Below, one piece after another: positions 31,009 through 40,289 of a stretch of 64,000 nt of DNA; position 1 is the first letter of the stretch, and every line of letters starts with the position of its first letter. The stretch covers positions 62,001-126,000 of the forward strand of contig JAGKQI010000069.1 of NCBI GenBank assembly GCA_018806915.1, in the 5' to 3' direction. The position numbers and the translations under genes are program-made. The DNA comes from Phytophthora colocasiae (taxonomy: Eukaryota > Oomycota > Peronosporomycetes > Peronosporales > Peronosporaceae). The notes beneath the pieces were generated by a model. It made no database searches. It saw only the letters and a program-made list of their open reading frames with translations, and was not told the origin of the DNA.

Positions 31009-31980
31009 CTAAACGAGTTCCGTACGTGGCCAAGCGTCTTCATTTTCGGCAACAAATTCTCGAAAAGAGCGTGGCTTATGTCCCAAAAGAGCCTTCAAGT
31101 CTCCAGTATCCACTTTCTGTTGTACGCCAGCTTCCAACGCTCGAATAACTGCCAATTCCTCTTCAATCGCATCTCCAGGAACGCCACGTACCCATCTGGC
31201 AGGCTGCACCGCCCACAAAGGGAAGTTCGAGTAGTTGACCTTGTCTTTAATCCCGTTCGACAAGATCTGTGCAACTTCCTCAAACGTCAACGCCTCAGGT
31301 CCCTTTAGAGTGACTTCTCCTCCAACGCCTTTCACCAAAATGGCACTTAAAGCCTCTGCTACATCCAAAGGATGTACAAAGGCAATACGTCCTCTCTTGA
31401 CGCTCATAGACAACGTCCTCCCACACACCAAGTCGTACAATCTACCTCGTAGGAAAGCATCCATCCCTACAGGAGCTCGTAGAATTGTGAGGTTATGAGC
31501 CCATTCTGTCTCAAACTTCCTCTTCAGCTCTACTTCCAGTTCCCAATTGGCTCTTCCTATAGCGGACGGAGAACGTTCCTTCACGAACCCGTCGGTCCAC
31601 GATAACTTAACAACGCGGTGGTCTTTAGACACGAGAGATGCCACATTCTCTTCACATTGAAGCCATTCGTCGGTGGGATTACTCGGTAGATTGATAACGT
31701 CGTCTCCGCAGCCGTTAGCAGCTAGAATAGCTCCGGAACACTGTCCTAGTGCTTCTTTGAGGTCTTTTGGGTCGGAATAATCTGGAATCGCCTCATGCTC
31801 ATGGGAGCTCAAAAGTTTGGGGAATTGAGAGCGGAGGGACCTTTCCAAGTCTCGAGAGTTGGACGAGATGAGGAACTGAATGTGAGGACAAGTTGGGGGA
31901 GAAAGAGACGAAGTGTATTGCAGAAGAGAAGACGCGAAGGGAAGAGAACGACGAGTTACGGGCAGCAGGAACGTCGGCAT
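31009..31980 (-). CDS. NmrA-like NAD(P)-binding family protein
   Basis: The frame encodes 323 residues from the ATG at 31980 (two codons inside a longer non-ATG frame). The C-terminal two thirds fit the NmrA/atypical SDR pattern: VVKLSWTDGFV, a helix with ELEVELKRKFE, NLTILRAPVGMDAFL, IAFVHPLDVAEALSAIL, GEVTLKGPEALTFEEVAQIL. The N-terminal glycine-rich nucleotide loop is not evident, so cofactor binding may be lost, or the N-terminus may be a transit-like extension (TRRSLPFASSLLQYTSSLS). NmrA proteins act as redox sensors or reductases. No substrate can be assigned. Intronless. Confidence 0.75.
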   Translation of the reverse strand: MPTFLLPVTRRSLPFASSLLQYTSSLSPPTCPHIQFLISSNSRDLERSLRSQFPKLLSSHEHEAIPDYSDPKDLKEALGQCSGAILAANGCGDDVINLPSNPTDEWLQCEENVASLVSKDHRVVKLSWTDGFVKERSPSAIGRANWELEVELKRKFETEWAHNLTILRAPVGMDAFLRGRLYDLVCGRTLSMSVKRGRIAFVHPLDVAEALSAILVKGVGGEVTLKGPEALTFEEVAQILSNGIKDKVNYSNFPLWAVQPARWVRGVPGDAIEEELAVIRALEAGVQQKVDTGDLKALLGHKPRSFREFVAENEDAWPRTELV

Positions 31981-32576
31981 TGACAATTCTTCTTCAAATA
32001 ATTTATGTTGCTTACAAACTTCAAGTCTATTTGATCCACCTCAAATAAAATTTATTTGAGGTAAAAAAAGAAAAGATGATGTAAGCGGTTCCGTGGTGTA
32101 GTGGTGCGCTCGCTGCCAAGAAGTCTCCGCTTCAGACGCAAGGCAGATGTGTTCATGTGCAAGTTTTGTATCTATTTTCCACGTTAAGCGAAGAATTCGC
32201 GCGGGTTGGAGCGTAGCGTGAATGGGATGTTTCGGCACTCCATACCCCATGAAGGACAACGTTATTGACACAAAGCAATGGGGCCACTCCACGCAACGGA
32301 TCTAAAACGTCTTCGACCAACTCTTAAATTGCTGCTCAGAACACGACGACGTCTCCAAGGCCATGGCGTTATTTATTCACATCATCAACCTTCGGCGAAA
32401 GCGTTTCTCCGCTACCAAATGCGACGATGTGGCATGACAACTCTGTTAGTACTGTTAAAGACAACGTGACTATGACTCAAGAGCCTTCGATTCCTTCACC
32501 TTTGTCTCTCTCACTTTCAGTCTTGCTGTAAGCCCCTCAAACCTTTCAGTCTACTGAGTCCTCCCTCTCGAGCGCC
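31981..32576. other. Divergent promoter region with a tRNA-like 5' half
   Basis: It separates the NmrA-like gene and glutamate decarboxylase, which are transcribed apart. At 32087-32118 the sequence GGTTCCGTGGTGTAGTGGTG and on resembles a tRNA 5' half with a good A box. No anticodon arm, T arm or matching acceptor strand follows, so it is at most a tRNA or SINE remnant. Near the right end, TCTCTCACTTTCAGTC could be an initiator. Confidence 0.45.
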
Positions 32577-34112
32577 ATGCAGAACTCCGCTATCAAGGAC
32601 ACCAACGCGACGCTCACTGAGTCGGAGCCCGTGTACAGTCACCCGTTCATGTGCAACGACCTGGCAACAGACTCGTTCCCTCAGCACACCGTTCCGGCTC
32701 GGGTTGCTCACCAAATGATCAAGGACGAGCTCGCTCTTGATGGCAACCCGAGTATGAATCTGGCGTCTTTTGTGACTACCTACATGGAAAAGGAAGCAGA
32801 AGAGCTGATGATTGAGGGGCTACGCAAAAACTACATCGATCTGGACCAATATCCTCAGACTGCAGAGATCCACAACCGCTGTGTGCAAATGCTGGCCAAC
32901 TTGTACCATGCTCCACTATCTGCAGGTGAAAAGGCAACAGGTACCGGTTGTATCGGCTCTTCAGAAGCGATCATGCTCGCAGGTCTCGCTATGAAGCGCA
33001 AGTGGAAGGACCGTCGTATTGCTGCCGGTTTATCGTACGAGAAGCCCAACATGGTCTTCGGATCCAATGTTCAGGTCTGCTGGCACAAAATGTGCAAGTA
33101 TTTCGACATTGAGATCCGCGAAGCCGATGTGTCTCCGGACTGTTTAGTATTGACAGCGGAACGAGCTCGTCCTCTTCTGGATGAGAATACGATCGGTGTC
33201 GGAGCTATCCTAGGGAGTACGTTTAACGGCGAGTACGAAGATATCAAGGGGATCCACGACATGTTGGTCGAGGAGAACGAGAAGAATAACTGGCACATTC
33301 CTCTTCACGTTGACGCAGCGAGTGGTGGCTTCATCGCTCCATTCATCAATCCCGAGTTGTTGTGGGACTTTCGACTGCCTAACGTTAAGTCCATTAACGT
33401 TAGTGGTCACAAGTTCGGCTTAGTGTACGCTGGAATGGGCTGGGCTTTATGGCGCCAACCCGAAGATCTTCCCGATGATCTGGTGTTCCACGTCAACTAC
33501 TTGGGTGGAGACCAGTCGTCCTTCACTCTCAACTTCTCCAAAGGTGCCGGTAACGTAGTGGCTCAGTACTACAACTTCTTACGATTTGGCTTCGACGGTT
33601 ATCGAAACATCATGCAAGCGAGTATGGACAACGCTGACTTCTTACGTCAAGCACTGATTGAGACGGAGCTCTTTAATATCGTGGACAAGGCGCATATGCC
33701 GCTGGTGGCGTTTTCGCTCAAGGATTCGTCGATCTACTCGTGTTTTGATATCCAGGAGAAGCTCAAGGCTCGTGGTTGGATCGTCCCAGCTTACACGTGC
33801 TCGAAAGGAGCCGAGTCGATGACGATCATGCGCGTGGTAGTGAAGCAGAATTTCTCGTGTCAAATGGCCAAGATGCTGGTGCAGGATATTCTGCACGCTG
33901 TAACCAGTTTGGAGCAGCAATTCCGCCAGATTCACTCGTCTCCGACCAAGGTGAGTGCAGGTGGGAGTGCAATTACTACTGGTTGTAGTGTTGCTGTTCA
34001 CCCGATGCCAACTCCAGTAAGGATCAAACACACCAAGTTGGTGTCTAAAAAGGGGAGCAACGTGATGATCAAGAACGTCAAGCATGCCACACACGTCAAG
34101 CTCTGCATTTAA
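32577..34112 (+). CDS. Glutamate decarboxylase
   Basis: Single exon, 511 residues. This PLP enzyme converts glutamate to GABA and CO2 in the cytosol. Visible features are the FVTTYMEKEAEELM start region, GTGCIGSSEAIMLAGLA (phosphate and carboxylate site), HVDAASGGFIAPF with the cofactor Asp, and SGHKFGLVYAGMGW with the PLP lysine near residue 279. The length and start are those of the plant/bacterial GAD family. The last 50 or so residues form a basic, Ser/Val-rich tail (RIKHTKLVSKKGSNVMIKNV). Plant GADs have a calmodulin-binding tail at this place, but I cannot show that here. Start chosen as the first ATG. Confidence 0.93.
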   Translation: MQNSAIKDTNATLTESEPVYSHPFMCNDLATDSFPQHTVPARVAHQMIKDELALDGNPSMNLASFVTTYMEKEAEELMIEGLRKNYIDLDQYPQTAEIHNRCVQMLANLYHAPLSAGEKATGTGCIGSSEAIMLAGLAMKRKWKDRRIAAGLSYEKPNMVFGSNVQVCWHKMCKYFDIEIREADVSPDCLVLTAERARPLLDENTIGVGAILGSTFNGEYEDIKGIHDMLVEENEKNNWHIPLHVDAASGGFIAPFINPELLWDFRLPNVKSINVSGHKFGLVYAGMGWALWRQPEDLPDDLVFHVNYLGGDQSSFTLNFSKGAGNVVAQYYNFLRFGFDGYRNIMQASMDNADFLRQALIETELFNIVDKAHMPLVAFSLKDSSIYSCFDIQEKLKARGWIVPAYTCSKGAESMTIMRVVVKQNFSCQMAKMLVQDILHAVTSLEQQFRQIHSSPTKVSAGGSAITTGCSVAVHPMPTPVRIKHTKLVSKKGSNVMIKNVKHATHVKLCI

Positions 34113-34679
34113 TAACCTTTATATCAAAACCTTTATATCAAAAAAAAAAAAAATCTGAGGAACTTCTATCAAGTCTACTTTGTTAGCTATTCATGGCCCA
34201 CAAAGCCAAAGCGAAACGTACCTTGAAGTTTGACTAGTTTTGCTGAAAGCTATGGTTAAAGACGACGAGGTTCCAACCAGCAAAATTTGCTCTCGAGCAG
34301 GAGCTGAAGCGATCGACTCGCTATCGTCTATCGTCTATCAAACTGACGATCTTGGTGGTTCTAGTGGTGTCAAGAGTCTCGAAGAGCTATCCGTGAAGAA
34401 TGAGCCACCAAGATACTCGAATTTTACGTCTGGCTCCAGACCCTTAGTCGCTAATGATATGTCGACGGAAGTGACTACCTTTTACGAAGTTTTCGGGCTT
34501 CTTGGGGCTCCGATGCTCATTGTGTTTGTTCTTTCCGCTGCTTGGACTTTCATGCTAGCAGTGATTCAAGTTCGTTTGAACGAAATGGCCAATACGATCA
34601 TGAACACCACCGAATTTGACGGGGGGAACTTTTGGCTGCTTCCCCAGCCTGATACAGGGCTCGTAGTGTCCTCTGTTGT

Positions 34680-35030
34680 TGTAGTAGGTCGGGGACACAC
34701 AAGGAAATAACACTCAGTACGTGGGAGCTGGAACTCCCCAAGTCTACCAACATGTACTATGATGGTGCTTTAATCCTTGCAGTCCTTGTGCTCTACTCAG
34801 AACACGTTCCGAAGCTCTTGCTCTACTGAGAGCAAGTTCAGAAGTGAGAGTAAATCTCAAACTGTCCTTGGCCTATTGTCTCTAGCCAGTCCTTGTAGTC
34901 AACTAGACCACACGTTGTGGATTCCATTCGCGTCTTACCTGCCCTAGCCCAGGCAGTCCAGGAAGAGGATGGAAGCTTGCGAAGCTTGATACTAACAGGG
35001 TAAGGTCTGTAGAGGCCGCAGCCCACTACA
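34680..35030. repeat. Left LTR of the non-autonomous element
   Basis: 351 bp, ends TGTAGTAGG...CCCACTACA. It contains palindromic CAAGTTCAGAAG and GGAAGCTTGCGAAGCTTGA words. Confidence 0.9.
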
Positions 35031-35549
35031 TTGCCTCCCAAAGCTTCGCATAGCGATATCATGGCCATTCTTAAGCTGCCGCGATCCTGGTGCCCTTGTG
35101 AACCGTCTTGTCCTGCCGGGATGCTGTTCGCCTGGCGAAGTCGCCTTGTCCTCCCAGTGTCGTGGCTCACCGCTCTCCAGGAGCTGTCGTGATCCTCATC
35201 AAACACCATCGGGGAGTTACCAGACACACTCACACGGCCAAACTTGTCCAGCCCTTCGAACCTCAGCGTGATCACTGCACACAGCGCTACACTCTAGCCA
35301 TATTTGCCTTCAAACTGAGTTGCTGCCTCCAGCCGGAGCACAGCAGAGCTCCACGACGCGCACTCGCCAAGTAGGAGCAGGAACACCATACACACTCGTG
35401 CACTGGCATTCACTCCACCACACACGGGTGAGCTCCAGACTTTTCCACACACGCCGTAACTTATTCTTGTACGACATCTTGACGCTTCACACGGTTTCAA
35501 TTCGCTAGTTCTCTTTACACACATCTCCATGATGCTGCAACTTGAGCTT

Positions 35550-35945
35550 GCACACGTCATCTACCGCTGCGTCTTCACTTGTACTCGTTTCCATGACGTT
35601 ACTCCACGTACTACTGGTAGTCTTGCCCGCGTCATACGACGCTGCCATTGTTCTTCTACTTGTACACGTCACTGGACGCACTTGTACTACACTTGCTTAC
35701 GTCACTCGACGTTTCTCCAAGCGCATGCACTCACACACGTCACTCGACGTTGCTTCGTGCACTTCACCTTGCACTGCATACGTCACCCGACGTCAGTGCG
35801 TGCCTCACTTGTACTGCACACGTCACTCGACGTTGCTCTCACACACGCCACACGGCGTTGCCTCAAGATCTGCACTTCATCTTGTTCTGCACTCGCCACT
35901 CGACGATGCTGCTCGCACTCGCTCACGTCACTTGACGTTGCGTCA
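35550..35945. repeat. Dispersed CGTCACTCGACG array inside the LTR element
   Basis: At least eight imperfect copies of CGTCACTCGACG, many followed by TTGC, occur at intervals of about 25-45 bp (for example near 35664, 35699, 35738, 35780, 35820, 35927). Each is a small inverted repeat (CGTC...GACG). The His/Thr/Arg-rich frames here are only readings of this repeat. Confidence 0.75.
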
Positions 35946-36388
35946 CGTACTCATGTACGCACACGTTGCTTTACCAGAGGTGCTACCTCCCATCCAGTCG
36001 GAGCACAGCTCCATGACGCCACGTATTCAGGTAAGAGAAAGAGCTGGATCATCGGACACACTCGTGTTCCGGCGTTTACTCCATCCACTCGGACAGGCTC
36101 CAACTCCAACGCCACCACGACGTTCCCGCACACGCCGTCAGTTCCTTGGCATACGCCTTCTCGACGTTGCCGCACATGCCTTCACTTCCTCGAGCAGGCC
36201 ACGCGCCACTAGCTGCCTTAGACACATTCGTTGTCTCCGCACAGCACTCCCAGCACTCCTACAGGCAGTGATAGGTTAGCAACAATAATCGTTATCCCAA
36301 CATGTATAGATAATCGTTGCTCATCTCAATGTGCGCCTCCCCGGGCACTAAACTTGTGCGCCACCTCCCCGGGCACTAAAGTTAACTT

Positions 36389-36739
36389 TGTAGTAGGTCG
36401 GGGACACACAAGGAAATGACACTCAGTACGTGGGAGCTGGAACTCCCCAAGTCTACCAACATGTACTATGATGGTGCTTTAATCCTTGCAGTCCTTGTGC
36501 TCTACTCAGAACACGTTCCGAAGCTCTTGCTCTACTGAGAGCAAGTTCAGAAGTGAGAGTAAATCTCAAACTGTCCTTGGCCTATTGTCTCTAGCCAGTC
36601 CTTGTAGTCAACTAGACCACACGTTGTGGATTCCATTCGCGTCTTACCTGCCCTAGCCCAGGCAGTCCAGGAAGAGGATGGAAGCTTGCGAAGCTTGATA
36701 CTAACAGGGTAAGGTCTGTAGAGGCCGCAGCCCACTACA
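36389..36739. repeat. Right LTR of the non-autonomous element
   Basis: Same length as the left LTR. The visible difference is GGAAATGAC versus GGAAATAAC near the start. Confidence 0.9.
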
Positions 36740-37330
36740 GTTGTCCTTCTCTCACTTTTTGGAATTGGATACACGGGATTAGCTGTGATGATGATATTTT
36801 TCTACAAACGTGGTCACGGGACTGATGTTCATGACAATTCAAGCAGGAAACTCGCTGTATGCGAAAGAATTGCTACTAGAACCGAAGAAAGGGACGTTAA
36901 TACTCTTCGCCGCTTTGTTACTTGGTTTCGAAACATCCCAATTGATGTTCGCCAGCACTATTACGTACGCATCCAAGTTTTATAATATTCTGATGAGGTT
37001 TTGATAATTCTAATGCTGTGTATTATGTTGTTAGACGGCGGCATTGGATCTTCCAAAGCTCGTGTTCCAGACTCTCACGCTATCTACCTATCTCCAAAAG
37101 GGTTTTCCCTACGCCCATCATTTACGATTACTCCGTATTGCTTCTCTGCAACTGGCTGGTGGCGAGCTATCGAAACCAACGCTATGTGGCAGATCCAGCG
37201 TTAATTCTCGCTCGGCTTTACTATACGTATGCTATTCTACTTTTTTTTTTTTCTGTTTGGCATCCCCGGTCTGACATTTTATTTTTTTGTATTTGCAGCT
37301 TCGACTTATTCTTCGCAGTCTTTGCAACGA

Positions 37331-38484
37331 TGCTGCACCAATGTGCATTCATGAAGTTAATCGGCAGGAAAACAGTGTCGACACCTTGCTCGGCAATTTG
37401 ACTCATTAACCTTGCATGCACGGACGAGTCGACCAGACTTTCGTCCACGGTCCGAGTCCGCTTCTTCGAAACACTCCCGATGACAAATCCAGCAAATCGA
37501 GAACCATTTGTTTTCTGGTAGAGCCGCTCGCAGCATGCCTGAATCGCAGCATCCGTAAGCCACGTGGGAGGTTGCGCACGATACAAGAGCGTGTACTTAT
37601 AGCCCGGATGACTCGCCAGTCCTTCTAACTCCTTGTACGGGTACGAGTTCAAGACGTCTGCTGCCACGTCTTGCACTAGTCCATGGTATTGGGCTGGAAG
37701 AGTAGGCATGGCTTCTTCTGTAAGCCAAACGTGTAAGTCGATCCCAAGCTCTACAAAAACTTTTGGATTGTCGACGCGCTTCAAAATCTCTATCTGCTTG
37801 CGTGAGAAACTGCCAACATCCTTAATTTGCACGGTATCGATGAGACGGTCGGGCTGGGACGCTTGAGAAGCAGGGTCATCCACTGAAATAGCACTGTCTT
37901 GCGTATTAGCAACGGGTAATACTGCCAAGCATGCTGACAAGAGCTTCGGAGACAACAGGTAAAACGCATCTCGATTTAACACTGGATTCCTTATCCTCTT
38001 GAACTTTGGTTTTTTGGACTCTGCATCCACGAACTTCACAAGAATTCCAGACAAACGTCGTCGACAATCCAACAGTCCAGAGAATCCAATTCTTGTTCGA
38101 GGGTAGCGTCTCCGGTTTTTTTTCGTCCAGACTCTGAAGCCTCAAACCACTTGCGCCTTGTTTTCTCGTTTGAACGTGCCTTCTTCCTGTCCAGCTTAGG
38201 CCATCCTACCTTGCGTGTTTTTGGGTTCAAATTGATATTTACTGTACTCGTAATCTCCAATTCGTCATTTTCAGAGCTGCCCTGCGCATCTTCATGTACT
38301 TGTTCATCGTTTTCTTCCTTGCCGCCAACGGTGACCCGGTCCGACGTACTCACTTTGGTTCGTTGGCGAACATTCCTCCATTGCTGCATTACAAACTCCA
38401 GCATAGACTCGAACTCATCATTATCCTCGATATCTGCTAACTCCGATGCGATTAAGTGAGTCGCACGTACAGCTTCAGTGTACC
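37331..38484 (-). pseudogene. 3' part of a MULE-Ulp1 fusion gene (linker and Ulp1 protease), split by the Ty3 element
   Basis: Read on the minus strand from 38484: ATHLIASELADIEDNDEF, then FVMQQWRNVRQRTKV, an acidic stretch, a basic block VGWPKLDRKKARSNEKTRRKW, and a frame change near 38050. The second frame holds WLTDAAIQACCERLYQ and VFLPINFMNAHWCSIVAK, the pattern around the catalytic His of Ulp1/C48 cysteine proteases. Homology ends there at the junction with the LRR pseudogene, so the Asp/Gln/Cys part is lost. The upstream half lies at 55608-56281 beyond the inserted Ty3 element. MULEs carrying a C-terminal Ulp1 domain are known in plants and oomycetes. Confidence 0.75.
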
Positions 38485-40196
38485 TGACATGATGTTATTT
38501 CCGATTTTCGAGCGACAGGTGGACATTACGTTACGATGTGATTGGTTATACTATGGGTTATAAGCGAAAGGGATTTTGGGACGCGGCCGCACCCGTGCGA
38601 CATCTGTGGAAGATTGTGGATAAACCTTCGCCTGACTGTAAAGGGGCCCAAAGGACCAGAAGTGTACTTCAGAGTGTGCACAACTCTGAAGGTCAACTAC
38701 ACTCTGTCTGGTCACCGGACCTTCCCCGACGATGAGTGCCTAAGTTCTGGCGGAAAGTCTCTCAGAAGAACGTATCTCTGAGAGACCTCATCCCGTTACC
38801 GTCCAGCGCGACGATTGATGGTTCAAGGATTCACAATATATACCCGCAGAGACCAAGTATCGCGCGCCGGACGCCGCGCACCCGCGCAACCCTCAAGATC
38901 TTCATGTACGTTGAAGCATTAGTGCTCCGTACTCTGGTTTCTCACTCAAAACTCTGGTATCTCTAACTCTGAGTGACCAAGACTCTGAAAACCAAGTGAT
39001 ATCAGACTCTGAAAACCAAGTGATATCAGACTCTGAAAACCAGGATACCAGACTCTGAAACCACCGAAGATCCAAGACCATACTGAAACCAAGTGAACCC
39101 AAGTTCAAGTCACGCATTCAAGTGATTACTGACCTGCACATCCCCCGTAATGACGTCTCTACCTGTTAACCCATCGAGATCGGCTGCACAAACTGCATAC
39201 TGAGATCAAGTCAAGACATCTTATACATACAAGAGCCAAGTATACCTGACATATGAAGACTGACTGCTGAAAGGACGCAAAAGATGACAAGAAGAAGAGA
39301 GATACCAGAAAGATATGATAGTTATGAGGAAGATAAACGATAAACAGAGTTCAATTTGCCGTGTAACCCAGAAGTCGTTGTATTTCTGTTTGCAAGGCCA
39401 CGCCAAGCATCGCTGCCGTGTGATCTCTCGCCTATTCAATCCCCTTAGGCGGAGATCAGGTAACGTAGCGACCTGAAAGGACCCGCCTATTCCATATCCT
39501 AGTTGGGTCGTTTGTTTTGTCTCTAGCGGTAGCCCATTTCATATTGCTTGTTTGGACAGGCTCTGGAAACTAGACAGTCGTTTTCAGAGTGCAAGGTAGA
39601 CTGTTATATATACCCGATTGTATTGGTTTATATTTTCCCTCTATACTAGAGGGTGGTGCGCGAACGTAAAGGGATACCAGACAGACCAGGTGTCTGGTAG
39701 TAAGTCCCTAGTTGACCTGGAGTGTTAGCCCACCGTTCAAGGGCCTAGAAAGAATAAGAACGGCTGTATATATTTGTATATTTTCGAACTCTGTATATTG
39801 GTTGTTTATCTCTGAAAGTCAGGTATCTCGGTTCTGGATTTGTGATATTCAGACACCGATTTCAGACTTTCTCAGGTATATTAACCTCTTTTCGACCGCC
39901 GACTTCCTGGAAAACACTTTGTTTTCCAGAGATTCCGACTCCCGAACGCTCCTGGAAGGATTTCCTGAATACCGACACCAGACTCCAAGGGAACCCCAAC
40001 TTCTCTTCACAACACATTCTCAGACTCCGACGAGGGTCACATTTCTGAAGACAACGAACCCACGAGGATACCGCAAGGTACCACACGCCAACCTACCGTT
40101 GTACGACTCTGAAAACCCCTTTTTTCAGTAGTCGTATAACTAGGGTTCACTATACGCCCCCTGCTCCGCGACCAAAGTTTCACCGACTTCGCGACA
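38485..40196 (+). repeat. 5' LTR of Ty3 copy 1 (1,712 bp)
   Basis: The LTR is unusually long. It contains a 24-bp tandem repeat GACTCTGAAAACCAAGTGAT(ATCA) at 38981-39050. A TATATA word lies near 39606 before GATTGTATTGG, a possible promoter. The 139-codon frame at 39712-40131 is repeated in the 3' LTR only because the LTRs are near-identical; I do not call it a gene. Confidence 0.93.
38981..39062 (+). repeat. 24-bp tandem repeat within the LTR
   Basis: Units start at 38981, 39005 and 39029 (shortened), with a fourth degenerate GACTCTGAAACC at 39051. The same array lies near 54392-54473 in the 3' LTR. Its core word, CTCTGAAAAC, is scattered through the whole element. Confidence 0.9.
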
Positions 40197-40198
40197 AC

Positions 40199-40216
40199 TG
40201 GTGCGCGTGCCCGGAT
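40199..40216 (+). promoter_or_regulatory. Primer-binding site of Ty3 copy 1
   Basis: TGGTGCGCGTGCCCGGAT begins two bases after the 5' LTR. It has the TGG needed to pair with a tRNA CCA end. The cognate tRNA would end ATCCGGGCACGCGCACCA; I cannot name its amino acid. Confidence 0.7.
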
Positions 40217-40289
40217 CTTTGGAATCGTGATATCACCGGATTTGAGAGTACAAGAAGAGAAAGTTTCCTGTCAAGCGTCTATATTCAAG

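Larger units (their letters stand above)
34680..36739. mobile_element. Non-autonomous LTR retroelement (LARD/TRIM-like), 2,060 bp
   Basis: Two 351-bp LTRs (34680-35030 and 36389-36739) start TGTAGTAGG and end CCCACTACA. By eye they differ at one base. The element is flanked by a perfect 5-bp duplication GTTGT (34675-34679 and 36740-36744) and sits inside LRR exon 1. The 1,358-bp interior has no gag or pol. It holds a noncoding repeat array. A purine-rich GGGAGGCAA next to the left LTR on the minus strand suggests the element points that way, but the primer-binding site is unclear. It must depend on proteins of another element. Confidence 0.88.
34252..37330 (+). pseudogene. Second LRR membrane protein gene, split by an LTR element and 3' truncated
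   Basis: It is a paralogue of the gene at 19513. Exon 1 runs 34252-34679, is interrupted by the LTR element (34680-36739 plus one TSD copy), and resumes to 36964. The reading frame would be continuous across the empty site (SSVV then LLSLFG). Exon 2 is 37035-37226 and exon 3 starts at 37299, with introns of 70 and 72 bp at the same positions as in the paralogue. An extra T in a TTTT run (37103-37106) shifts the frame in exon 2. Homology stops at about 37330, where sequence of a MULE-Ulp1 remnant begins, so the rest of the membrane part and all the LRRs are missing. It is clearly non-functional. Confidence 0.85.

Noticed and set aside
32087..32165. tRNA gene candidate (GGTTCCGTGGTGTAGTGGTG start)
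   Set aside because: Only the 5' half and A box look right. No T arm, B box or pairing acceptor strand is present within 90 nt, so at best it is a tRNA/SINE fragment.
35664..35945. CRISPR-like spaced repeats
   Set aside because: Repeat units are imperfect, spacing is irregular (25-45 bp), there is no cas gene, and the array lies in a eukaryotic LTR element.
35529..36279. Plus-strand frames of 227 and 245 codons rich in His, Thr and Arg
   Set aside because: They are readings of the CGTCACTCGACG repeat array inside a noncoding LTR element, in two frames at once.
39712..40131. 139-codon frame found twice, here and at 55123-55542
   Set aside because: Both lie in the near-identical LTRs, so recurrence is not evidence of coding. 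There is no domain and no Kozak-like start.
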